Positions 35,144 through 47,800 of a stretch of DNA of 64,000 nucleotides are shown in pieces. The position numbers and the translations under genes are program-made. The notes under the pieces were generated by a model. It was not told the origin of the DNA and made no database searches. It saw nothing but the letters and a program-made list of their open reading frames with translations. The first letter of the stretch is position 1. Each line of letters begins with the position of its first letter. Origin of the DNA: Ascaris suum (Eukaryota > Nematoda > Chromadorea > Rhabditida > Ascarididae). The stretch covers positions 2,974,501 through 3,038,500 of the forward strand of contig CM024172.1 in the NCBI GenBank assembly GCA_013433145.1, in the 5' to 3' direction.

Positions 35144-35194
35144 TGAGAAAATTGCAATAAAAATATGTGAACTAATTTTATTGCAATTTTCTCA
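35144..35194. repeat. Perfect 19-bp inverted repeat with 13-base loop
   Basis: The left arm TGAGAAAATTGCAATAAAA (35144-35162) is matched exactly by its reverse complement at 35176-35194. Each arm carries an AATAAA on one strand. It may be a small hairpin, a MITE remnant or a two-way polyadenylation site. Confidence 0.8.
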
Positions 35195-35599
35195 GTATGC
35201 CTAAATTCCTTACTGTCATCCGTCCTATTATCGAATAACATTCACTTTTGTGATCAGCTTATATTATTTTCGATATTAAAAGCATCGATACTTTTCAAAA
35301 AAATCTTCACTCGTTTAATTCTTTGCAAAGTTTTCGACGATATTTACAAGTAAGATTGTATTGCACGAGTGTAAATATCCGATTTTGAGTCTTTGGAATA
35401 TCGCCATATTAACGTTGACTTGAAATTCCCTTCTAAGACACTTCACCATTTCTTGATAATATTGTTCGAAGATATCCCATCCACCATCGGAAATGACCCA
35501 CTCATCGACGTTAGCTCTAATTGAAAACTTGGTGATTTCCGACTTCTATTTCTTGTTTGCTAAGGTGGATAGCCAAGAGATGATAAAACTGGTTCCGCC

Positions 35600-35812
35600 T
35601 CGATTTTTTTTCTATATGTTCATTCCCACTCCAGTATTCCTGGACTCACTTTAGAGCTGTTTTTGCAGTTTATGCGAGCTGTGGGCAAGGATAACACAGC
35701 CGTCTACAAACAGCATATGTGTCAATTGCTTGCCATCGATGAAGATGCCTCCCTTCCAATTGAGGGAACTGAAGAACGCATTTAGGGTTATTGCAAGAAG
35801 CTTCGGCGAGGT
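35600..35812 (-). pseudogene. Non-LTR retrotransposon reverse-transcriptase fragment, decayed
   Basis: The minus-strand reading gives SPKLLAITLNAFFSSLNW, then GGIFIDGKQLTHMLFVDGCV, then ILAHSSHKLQKQL, a stop, and SESRNTGVGMNI. Order and spacing match the RT palm of RTE/endonuclease-type elements (IDG.yL.HLrFADDivLi... eLq.ml). The catalytic FADD has become FVDG and stops interrupt the frame, so it is dead. Upstream and downstream parts have faded. Confidence 0.75.
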
Positions 35813-36239
35813 TGCATGATCTTGATGTACTGCTTTACAAATATCAATATGGTAGGCATAGTTAAGCGATTTGATTTGTGTGCTACAATCGGGTTCAGCT
35901 TATCCAGCAAGTCGACTTATTCTGGATCGTTGTCTACTCTCTTTCCACCTTCCTTATACTTGTCTTCTTTATCGCTGCTTTCCTTAGTTTCTTTTCCTTA
36001 ATTACCCTTGCCAATTCTTCTTTATATTTACGCTCATGTTTCTGCACAGCTCATGTAATCCGCCGACGATTCTTTGACGTCGGAATGGCACTTGACAGCT
36101 TAACTGCCTTTCATATTTCGCCGATGAATTCTTCGAATTCCTCATCAACTCCTTTCAATAGCTCCGTTGGAAATTCGTCTGCAATATGCTGGCTTTCGAG
36201 AGGTTTAACAGTATTAACTCGAAATTATCTGAAGCTGTT

Positions 36240-36379
<140 letters not shown>

Positions 36380-39300
36380 CTTAATAATTATGACCTTTAT
36401 GACTACAGCACGGACGCTCTAATTCCACATATATATATTTCATAGAAGTATTATTGCGTATGAAAATTCACTTAAAGGCGTAATACAGTTGCAATTAGAT
36501 AAGTGAGGCGAAGTGCTAAGCGCACGTTCCATAACTAAATGAATTAGCTGACTGTTTGTTTTCAATACGTAATTTCCTCCCTCGCAGATTTAAAAAAAAA
36601 AAAAATTAAACAGCAACTTATTGAAGTTTGAAGTGTTATCCGAAAAGACATATCGAATTATCGTTATGAAATGAATGAAATTTCTGGAAAATTAGGCCTT
36701 ATAAAAAAGGAAAACACATCTGCTACCAGCTAGCCTAACAAAAATGACAACGAAAATGATTTCATAAATGCTTTCAAGCAAAAAACCAATAGCATATGTT
36801 ATTTTGATTTTCAGCAATTTTAAAATACCAAGAATAAGATAGCAATATGATAGGAACCAACTCGCACCCATCAAAACAGTCTCTTCTTTAAAAACTCATT
36901 TCTTATAAGCAGTGAATTTATTAATAACGAATCTTTAAGTTAAATGTAATTAGAATTGAAACTGCGACACTTCGAACGATCACTCTTCTTTAAAACGCAT
37001 TTCCCTAGGTCTATGAACGTCTTATTAGGGTCACTATCGTAGAATACCAAAATATGGAAAGAATCACATAAAGATTTTTCAGCGCCCTATGATAACTTCA
37101 ATGATCCTATCTAGATAGGTGTGGAACTTGTGCTACGGGAGATGGAACGATTGCTCAGTGAATTTTGGGAGGCATAGTGATGTATTATTCCCAAAAATAT
37201 GATTGAATGCCTATATTTTGAGTTGGATAAACGGGCAGCAGAGAATTCCAGCGATGAGTTGACCTGAATAATGCTCTCAATGATTGCGCAGCTCATAAAT
37301 TATAAGTTTAGTGGAGAGGACATTTTCAGTGGATATTTCGATAGTGATAACAGCAATGATTTTCACGAATATCCCGACTTCCATCGTATGGAAGATTCCA
37401 TATGCAAAACTAGCTACGACCTGCCAATAATTACGCACAACTAGGTTAATGGCCGTTTGATTAGTTTCTTATAAAATATGCAAATTTGTTTGTGCGCCGA
37501 GTGAATAAGTCATCGATGATTGGACGAGGCATACTGAGTTACTAAAATAGTTGAGAACAATTCGAGCAGTTCAAGAGTTAAAAATATGAAATACATAAAC
37601 ATACAAATAAATGAAGAGGAGGGGGATATGCAACTGCATGCATTGACGAGCATTGACAGAAATTGCATGTGTATTATCATCAAGCAATATTTAAACCATC
37701 CAAAAGACCATCCGAACTAAGGGTAAACCGTGCTAGCCATTCACTTTTGATCATTAGACACATCTGTTTATTTCTCAAGCTAAACTTTTTCGCCGATAGT
37801 CATCCAGAATCCCTCTTTGGCAAACAGATGCAACAATACGCCTGTCCTAACGGTCAGAAGTTCAGAAACAAGTGAGAAAGACATCTCCGAGACGATGATC
37901 AACATTTTCAGTTAGCCGAGCATCGTTTTAGTTGCGCGACCCATTCACATTTTAGAAAGATCCTATCATGGGAACGGCTGCAAAAAGTTTTAAGTCGAGG
38001 ATACACTCACTTGACAGATATAGATTTAAGAATGTGTAAAAAACGATTTATTGCACGATGACTCAACGATATAAGCAACTTCAGAGCTCAACACAACGTT
38101 CAATTAGACAATTAGATGTATGATTTCCATTTTAGTGACATCTTCATAGACTGAATCGATTTGCTCATAAATCTATTCTACTATCGTCATAAAACTTCGA
38201 ATCGTCAACAGAACATTCACTACTCATGAGAAATTAACGCAACATTTTGTAAAACACAACAGGTACAAGAAGGAGATTTTCAATGAGCCACTTGATTGAT
38301 CCGATGAATCGTCGACGGTTCAAATTGATACCACTACTAACGAGAACCAAAGTTAAAAAATTGCTGAAGGATAGAAATAGAAAAGAGGAAAAGAGTCGTA
38401 CCTGTTGTATTTTATAAAATGTTCATCGATGCACGAGCAAACACGGATGAACAATATTGAAGATTGCGTATAGATTTAAAAAAAAACATACTCCAGTACT
38501 GTATTCCAGCCAACAAAACTATCATAGATAATATTCTATAAGTAAATATTTCATTTAAATTTGATTTTTGAGTCGTTAAAATAATAGAGAATGTATATAT
38601 AGATGAAGAAAATTTTACAACATCAATTAGTAAGTGAACGTTAACGACGAAAAGGAATGAAGGCAGCCGTCTGGCACAACACCATCTCAACCTGCAAACA
38701 CAAAACACTCGTCGTTTTATGTCGTTGCAATAAGCAAATCCAATACGTACACTCACATTAGAAACATTCGTCGATATCGAGAAAATAATAAATATTATAT
38801 GAATTAACTATATCGTACTTCAAATATGAGCGTATCGGCTATCATAACTTATACTTATAGAGGCAGATAGGAAGACAAGCATAAGGCGTTATGAGCAGAT
38901 AATAATTACGATCGTAAACAAGCGTTCTGAAATCGCCTATCTTCGTTCATGATTAAAAAACACAAGAAAATTAATGACTGATATCTGACTTCGTGAATCG
39001 CAACGTCTATATTTCCAGTATCATCAAATAGGCCATCAAGCATCTATTCACTTACCCATTCTAGATTCAGGTAACTGAAAATTTGCAACCGTTCCTTTCT
39101 TTCTCAACTTATTGGGTAAAGGTAAATTGTTTCGAATTTTTCAGTAGGCAGCTTGTGATCAGCCATTTAGATAAACACTAGAGAGAACAACGTATTTCAT
39201 AGTACCTATAAGAAAAATCAATAGTAAGTCCAGCATTTTTTTCTAATTATGTTTGATAAGCCATAAATCTCGACCAAAATTAGTGGAGATGTATATTTTG

Positions 39301-40607
39301 AAAAAAATTTCCATTTTTAAAAGGTCCCGAAAATTACTAGTAAAACTTCCTTCCATACGCAACGACAAATAAGGAACTACAATCGCAGATTTCGTAGCGC
39401 TCAAACTAGCTTGCACAGATATGCGCTTTATTTGCTTTAATAGAAGACTCGAAGGTTCGAATTTCCGCAGTCCTCAGCAATTGATTTTACTCAGAGAGGC
39501 ATCCGCTTCAACTTTCTAGTTAGATGCGATAGCAAAAGGTTTCCATTCAACGAAGTCCACATTCAAAAAAATGCTATATTTTCCAAAAATCAACTTATTT
39601 TTAAGTGATCACAACATTTTTTTTGTGAAAACCCTATGTTCTAAGTAGGAAACTGTAATAATAAATATTAGCCGTAATATTGGTAAAATATTTTCGAAGA
39701 ATTCGATCGAATAAAGCTAATAAACTATCATAGCAATGTTGAAATTTTTTGCTTTCTAAGGATGCGTCTCCATTCAATAGCTTCAATGAATGTTAAAAAT
39801 ATCAACAAGAGACAACATCAAATAATTTTTCATTCACGACTAGTTCTATAAAAATTTGCGAAGACTTAAATTTATTTTGTAGCACAATGTTCACGAATCA
39901 TTTTCAATTCAAATCTTTGCTTCTCTCTTACGATAATCTTTCCTCCATTCTTAAATATCATATAAATAAGCGCAATGAGATAGGATGTTAAAAGATCATT
40001 TACTCAGTGATACGATCCAAATATGAACTTGAAAATCTGTGAAAGGTGATACGATCCGAAAGTGTGAAAGGTGGCCGAATATTGCATAAACAAGAATGCC
40101 AAGAAAAAAAAAATGAGATAAGAAGCAAAGACTATGATAAGACATTTCTCCGAGAGGAAATAATAGAGTATATGATCGCAATTTTATGGCACATGTGTGA
40201 AAACTGTTGACGAGTGCAAACCTTCTCTCTTCTGCATTACTTTCATAATCATCTCGGATGTGAAATAGTAAAATGAATGCGAAATCGGGAAAATTTAAAG
40301 TAAAGTCGCCATGTTTAAGAGAATTTAGATTTCAAAAGATGATAATATAGTGAAGTATCGCTTGCGAATTACTCGCTGAGAAGAGAGTATGTTTTGCTAA
40401 TAAAATTGTAAAATTATCAAGTAACATAAATCACCGGAAAAAAGAACAGAAAAGAAAACAAACGACCATTTGATTCAAATATCTTGTTCTTTAGTTCGCC
40501 TTTTATGATTTTCGAAAGATCGAAAAGTCCATCGACGAGGTTCTTAAAACATCGACAGGAGAATTTCTGAGAGATGATTTGAAGGTGTTGCATAAAGAAA
40601 CATCAAA

Positions 40608-41802
40608 TTACATATTCGTAATGAGTTTGTATTTCTCTTCCAATGTCATTTGCACATCGCGCCGTGGATCCTTTTTGCGGTGTACTAACATCGATCGTGC
40701 TTCTTTAGCGCTCATCATGAATATATCATCGCCTTAAAAATAATTAGCATTCATTGTGGGAGTATCAAATTTTCATCGATAAATTGACAACCGGGGCTAT
40801 ATTATAAATTGACTATACTTTCTATACTATGAGCTTACAGTTCGTTATTTCCAAAAATCGACAAATATTTTGGAAAATATTCACATAAAATCAGCGGTTT
40901 CTAAAAATGGGTATGCATTCGAGAAAGAAGCGTCAAGAATTGAACTTCACGCATTGCATGAACGTATGCAAAATAAGGACGAGTAAATGAGAAGTGTTTA
41001 TGAAGCAAGCATAACACGTTTTAATATAAAAAAAGGAAATTAGAATAATGAAATACCTCGTTGACCATGTTTGCCGGTACTCTCGCGACGTTCGGTGATA
41101 GGAGATGGCTGACGAATTGGTGCGACTGATGCCGTGACCTTTGTGGCTGGTGGAGAATCATAATACTTAAAATATTATACAAATTACAGATCTTATTAAA
41201 GAATTCGTTTTCTATGGTCAAATATAGGAGAAAGTAGCAGATAGAGCTTCTAAAAATTATGAGCCCCGATTGGCAAGAAGAACAGACCGCAATTATTGTT
41301 TTATGAAGTTGTGAATCGAGTCGAATTATTTAATCTTTTATCGATGTGGTTTATTCTTTAAAAATTTAATGATACAGCACGGGGAGGATGCATGAGCCGC
41401 CTTATATTCTAAGCATATCTAAGAGCCAAAATATCAGTATTCGTTTCTTAACCTCTTAAAATTGAAGGTGCAGATTTCTCAGTGCTTCAATGAAAAATGT
41501 GGAACATTATACGATCATCTATTCCGATAGCACTGAATATCACCTTCGACGATGTACTTTTCACTGCAGAAGTAGACTACCGCTGTCCTTTGGCTATGAA
41601 TTATAGCGGAAGCAGCAACAAGTAAAAACCCAGATTTCATGTCGATCTTTTAATGTCCATGGCTTACTTTCGCCTCAATTTGGTAGTGTATCAAAGAAAA
41701 ACCAGACAATCGAAGTCCACAAGACGAAACATAATCTTATAAAATGCATCAGATAAATTTGAAAAATATTTATGAAGGGTCCCTCATCTCTCTCTCCCTC
41801 TC

Positions 41803-41897
<95 letters not shown>

Positions 41898-44800
41898 ACC
41901 GATTGCAAAAAACGGAATTTTCCACAGGATCAGCAGTTACTCAACGAAAGAAAGGCTCAACTAAACGGCGTGAAACACCAGATAAACTGAGAGTTTGGCA
42001 TCCGCAGTAAACGAACAAAGGAAACAAACGAAAGTCCCTTCAAAGTGTTAGTAGATGCAGCTTATTAAAAACATAAAATGCCAATTTCGCAATCCCAAAA
42101 ACGAGGCGAGTTTGCTGTGTCACAAGAAAGCGATAGCCGTGCAGTGTTAACGAGACCTGATTGTCAACATAAGTCCTTCAAGTTAATTTCGTTAATCATG
42201 CGAATAACCCGAATTGGCCGAATAATCCAGCTTGACTAAATAATCCAACTTGCCCAGATAATTCAATTTTCTAAGTTATTCAATTATATCACCTTCAATG
42301 TAATAATCCGAGAGCGCAAACAACGGAATTATTCACTTGTTGTTTGTTCATCTGGGCGTTCTTATTCTCCCAACAAAGGTATAATTCCCTCAACAATTCG
42401 TTGTTCATTGCAATACTTTAGGTGATAAATATTGTTGCGCCAGTAATGATAATGAACCATCGCTAAAGAAGAGTTCCCTCATCTTTTAAATGAATGGGAT
42501 CTCTTTTAAACAGTTAACATAAATATGACCAAGTATGCAGCAAAAGGAAGATGGGCTGGACATGTTGCTCGACTGCAAGACAACCGTTAGACATCACGGT
42601 TAACAAACTGGCTCCTGAGAAATCATAAACAACCTCAAGGAAGACCACATACAAGGTGGGACGAGCCAATGGTGTAACTGTTCGAGCAACGATGGAAGCA
42701 GAAAGCACAAGACAGCATATTTTGGCGTTCGGTGGACTTGCGCTCAAAGAGGCGACGGCAGCGACGACTAGTCGGAAGGTGAAGGTAAAGGTAAATAACC
42801 AAGTAATATTCTGTGCATGTTTACTTTCACATTGAAGAAGCATGCAACCGATTGAAGTGTTCTTAATTATTTTGCCAACTGAAGCTGCATATTTCATAAG
42901 ATTTACCTCCATCGCATCTACAATAGCATAGTAAATGGGCTGCCACCCACTCGGCTACTTGCTCTTTCCGGTGGGCACCCATTAATTTCTTCACAAAACT
43001 ATTATATTCATGGAAGCTAGTTTGCAATATTTCGTGAAAATTCAGGTTAATTCTCCTCTTAAAGACCAAAGTAATTCGAAGTTCACTTCAAACGAGTAGA
43101 AAATCCATGAAGATCAAGTCGCGTAAAATATTTCCAGAGAAATATCGCTCTAGGTACAAAAGCTGTTATGTATGATCCATTCATAGAAGCCTTGTTTATC
43201 AGCACAAGCAGATTAGGGCCACACAAGCTTAGATGAATGATAAGTCTGCAAAAACAAAATAAAAAAAGAAAAAAGAAAGCAAGCCAACAGCGTACTTGAT
43301 GAACACTCTGATTAAGCGGTTGATTCGGCAATTCAACAGCCTTCTGAATCAAATCTACTTTGTTCGTTGGAGTATTGTCATGATGTGATGATACGATACC
43401 ATTCGCATCTGAATCGATCGCTTTATGTGTGAAATTCTTATCGCTATGATTTGTTGCGATAATATTTGTCGATTCGTTTAATTCACGTTCTCGTTGCAAT
43501 ATACCAATTGGTGAATCTTCAAGCGCTATCCGTGAAAAATTAGCAGCCGTCTTATGCTTCATTTCGCCTTCTTTCTAAAGAGTAAGCTTGATGCATAAAA
43601 TAAAAAATTAGAAAGAAAAAGCAAATTAAATAATTTCACAGCAAAGCAATAAGCATATGCCTAGGTGCAGAAATAAAATCGTAATATAATTATTGCTATG
43701 CTCAAAATTTTTTTCATAACAGAATGCAACTAAATAAAAATGCTGTTGAAAAAAAAAACAATAAATGAATTTTCCAACAGAAATGAATTTTTGTGTGTGA
43801 AAGATTTTTAAGAGGTATCTAAAGTTTATTGCTAAGCAATAATTTCCATTTATAAATGAGCAGCTTTGATTTAAAAAAAAAGCAAAAAAAAGGAGAAAAA
43901 AATCCTCCAAAGAGAGGTAAAATAATCCATCGAAAAAGCAAAAGTTAATTTTAAAGAAAAGCATACTTGTAGAAATGTGGAAAAATACGCTTAACCAACT
44001 TATGGTTATTATTGGCAAAAATATTTTCCCATAAAGGCAAGCAAAAAAGTAAGCAGCAAAGCGTCACATGAAATTTCAAATACTTAGGCCACCCTTTTTC
44101 TAGACGTTTCTTTCATCGGAGAGTTGAAGCGTTCGACGAAGCAAGCTTGTAGCAGTGTAAAACCTCTAGGAACTATAAGAACGTTAAAAAAAAAGTAATA
44201 CTAAAAAAAATACATACTTTCGAATGAATCGAATGTTCACTTGAACTATCGTGACGAACGCTATGTTCCCGCTGAAATATTCCAATTTAAAAATAACATT
44301 CGAAATCAAAAAATCGCCAATTATTACTTTAAAGAAAAACTATTTTGAAATCATTCCTTAAATCTTCGAAATAGAGAGACAATTACGAAGAAATAGCCGA
44401 CACTTTCGAGAATTTAGTTATCAATAACATCAAAATATAGGTGAGAAATGATAAAAAAAAGCTACATAAGAAACTTTCAAGCAATATGAATAGTTAACCT
44501 ATTATAATGAATAATAGCATTATTGAAATGCAAAAAAAGACCCCCCCCCCCCCAAAAAGAAAATGCTATTTATATACAATTGCTAACGCAACTATCAAAT
44601 TCAAATACAAAAGTAAACAATTGTAACTTTAAACGGGCAAATAAAATAAAGTAAATAGTAATTCAAGCGGGGAAATTTTTCTAATCGAAGCAATAAAATG
44701 ATAAGAAGTAAAGAAAGCGGATGATGAAAAGACTCACCTCAGATGATGCCGATCCTTCACTACTCGTTTCCTTTCGAGACGTCTACAAATATATGGAAAT

Positions 44801-47800
44801 ATCACACTTTTATGTTGTTAATATATTTACTTAGTGATGATGTGTATATTTCATTTCATTTTACACAAGATTTTGCTGCTAAACAAAGCAAATTATTGCT
44901 ATTTGTTTCGAGAAATTCTTTGAAAAAAAAAAGGAGAGACACTTTTCAAATCGAAAGAGGAAAATCCGATTGGATTAAATTTGAATTCAATTTAAGCTAT
45001 CGGGTATGTTGATTAAATTGCTGACTAATTGTGTTGTGTTAACGCAAAATGTACATGAAAGAAAAAGTGAAAAATTCCGATTAAATGGCCAGAAAAGTGA
45101 CCGAGGAAAACATTCCGTACGGGAGGTAAAAATAAATGAGAACAAAGAACTTCGTAGAAGTGAATTTAAAAAAAAACCTATTTCATGCGTTGAAATGAAT
45201 GGTTGTAAATAGAAATGCTTAAAAACATGGAAAATAAAACTGTATAATACAGCCTTAAATTATTACTTCATAAAATCCGTAAGACTGTTTCCACTCTACG
45301 AATAACAAATTAAAAATCACAACTCATATTGTTATTTTAGGATAAACGTATAGAAATAAATAATGAAATAATGATGATGCCATATCAGTATAGTTCAAGC
45401 GGAATTATTCCATAGGATATTCGAAAAGATGATGAAAAATTCCTATAAAATTAATAAAGTAACTTGAAGGAATGAAATATTCCGGTCAACGAAAGAAGAA
45501 TATTCCGGTCAGTATGCAAAAATAGCAAGGGTGGGAATGAAATATTCCGGTCAACGAAAGAAGAATATTCCGGTCAGTATGCAAAAATAGCATTTTTATG
45601 GTGGGAGGGGGAGGGTGAAAAAAAATCAAAGCGATTTGATAAGGGAGATATTTTAATGAATATTTTAGAAATATCATATGAACGGAATAAATGAAGCGAT
45701 CAAAATGTTTAGAATGCAACCAAACAATGAAATGCGATCAATGTAAACGGCCAATGACGTGGGTTTGTGGAGAGCATGTTCGTTTAAATGCCTACTGGGC
45801 CAATAAGCGCTGATTCATAGCCTGATGACGAGAGTGTATAGAACACACGCTGCTTGTATTGATTTGCCTAACACACAAACCAAAAAAAAAACCCCCTCTA
45901 TTACACTGTATTATTGCAGTAGAAGTTATGACAACACGAATACAGAAAAAATGATTACGGAAGTGAACAGCCATCAATATATTTCCATCTATAATAAATT
46001 CCTATTCTTGTCTATCCTATTTTACAGCATGATGACGGATAATAATGCCGTGAGGAAAAATGAATTTTTTTTTGTGGATGCTCATATTTAAATAGCGTAA
46101 AAAATATTCAAAAATTATTTTACGTAAATTTATTCTTACTATAAGTGTAAAAAATATGGAAATGGCTAAGAGAAAAGATCAGTTTTCGAAATGCAATCCG
46201 CATAAGTGATGAAATATAAAATCGAAAACATTCGACGCATCATTCAAACAGACGTTTAAAGGTAGTGAAACTTCACTGAAGAGCTGTAATACAACAATAT
46301 TCGATGACGGACTGCTAGCAGAGAAAATAAACTAAGAGTCGCGAAGAAAGATTACAGCAGAGAATATTCTTACGAAAGAGGTACTCATAATGATTGATGA
46401 ACTTATAAAAGAGATAGTCATCACTATAGCCTTTGATTATACGATACATTTAATCCTTAAATAAACTATAGTCACTGCAACTATGCTACAGTTTATTGAT
46501 CTGTTCAGCAAGATTTATTCAAAAATGAAAAGATTTAAAACTTCCACTCTTTAATCCTCTTATAAAACAGAATTTCCAGATCCTCCTGCACAATCCTTCC
46601 CACAAGATTTGAAGACTTGTTTTTATCATGAAATTGAAAACATTAGACACGTATTCCATTTGTCTGTGTGTATATAAAAAAATGAGCTAACAAAGGCGTT
46701 GCGGAGGTGGTGCAAAACTGCGAGCATAGTGATAATTTTTGAGTAGTACTAGGCTCATTACTCATTTCAACATGATTTTTCATTGACTTTTTGGAATTCC
46801 CAAAATTTACCTTTCAAAATAATGATAACTCCTTACTTTTTATTTAATTTTGCATAAAACAGTAAGAAATAAAAAGAACTACAAATCTCGTCAATTGAAA
46901 TAAATACAATAAATTTAGGCATTACGCAAAGAGACATTTATTTACTGAGTTCTTCAATGACAAACTACGAAGCATATATACCGCCTGTGTTGAATGCATT
47001 GACGTGTAGATAAGTGAAACTGTGTAACGCCTCTCAGCCAGGAAACAGTCGAAAAATCATTTCGCAAACAAATCACCAACCAACTATATCAACTACAAAC
47101 ATCCGCTCGATTCTTCAATGCAACTTTAGAAGTTTCTATTTCTCTTCGATTATTTCGTTTCTTCATTCATTCACCGCAGATGATTTCCTTTAAAAAAGAG
47201 GATATGAAACAATTTTCAAAGTAATTTCCTTGCCCCGACGATTAAAATAAAATAAAATATTGGAGAGCAGTAATTTTTCGGATGGAATCACAACAATAAA
47301 TTAGTGATAGCATAGAATGTTTTTATTTTTCAATAGCCTCATCGAAGGATTTATATTTTCATATATTAGTGCATTTTTCGAAAGGATCCACATATTTCGT
47401 TGACGTTCCACATTAAAGAAAAGATATTATTCCCTTTGAAATAATTTCTTTTTACAACGGTAATTCCATACGTTTGTTATAAATTAACTGCTTCAATAAA
47501 CAACCTTTACTCATCTTATGCCCATTAATATTTTCTATGAAAAAAGAATACCTTCAACCAATAAAAATCAATTGTTGAACACAAACTTTTGGGTTCGCAT
47601 TCGCTTATAGTCCTATATGTATACTAATGCCATTCGTATCATATACAATGTTTAATATAGTATATCTTCCACTATGGTATACCTTTCACTATATCCAATA
47701 TAGCATATCTTCCACTATAGCATATATTTTATATACCTTCCATTTGAGCAATTTAATGCGATCGAAAAATATTTTTCAATGAATAGAAAGTAGAAAGAGC

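Noticed and set aside
39440..39475. B-box-like GGTTCGAATT suggesting a tRNA
   Set aside because: The flanking bases do not form a T stem, and no A box stands at the right distance.
42514..42912. 132-codon minus-strand open frame
   Set aside because: It is antisense to the retrotransposon tail, which gives a clear family match on the plus strand.
43083..43295. Continuation of the NHERF exon past 43296
   Set aside because: The frame stays open, but the sequence becomes a Phe/Leu-rich intron-like run after a usable donor (CAA|GTACGC), and phase 0 to the next exon requires the splice.
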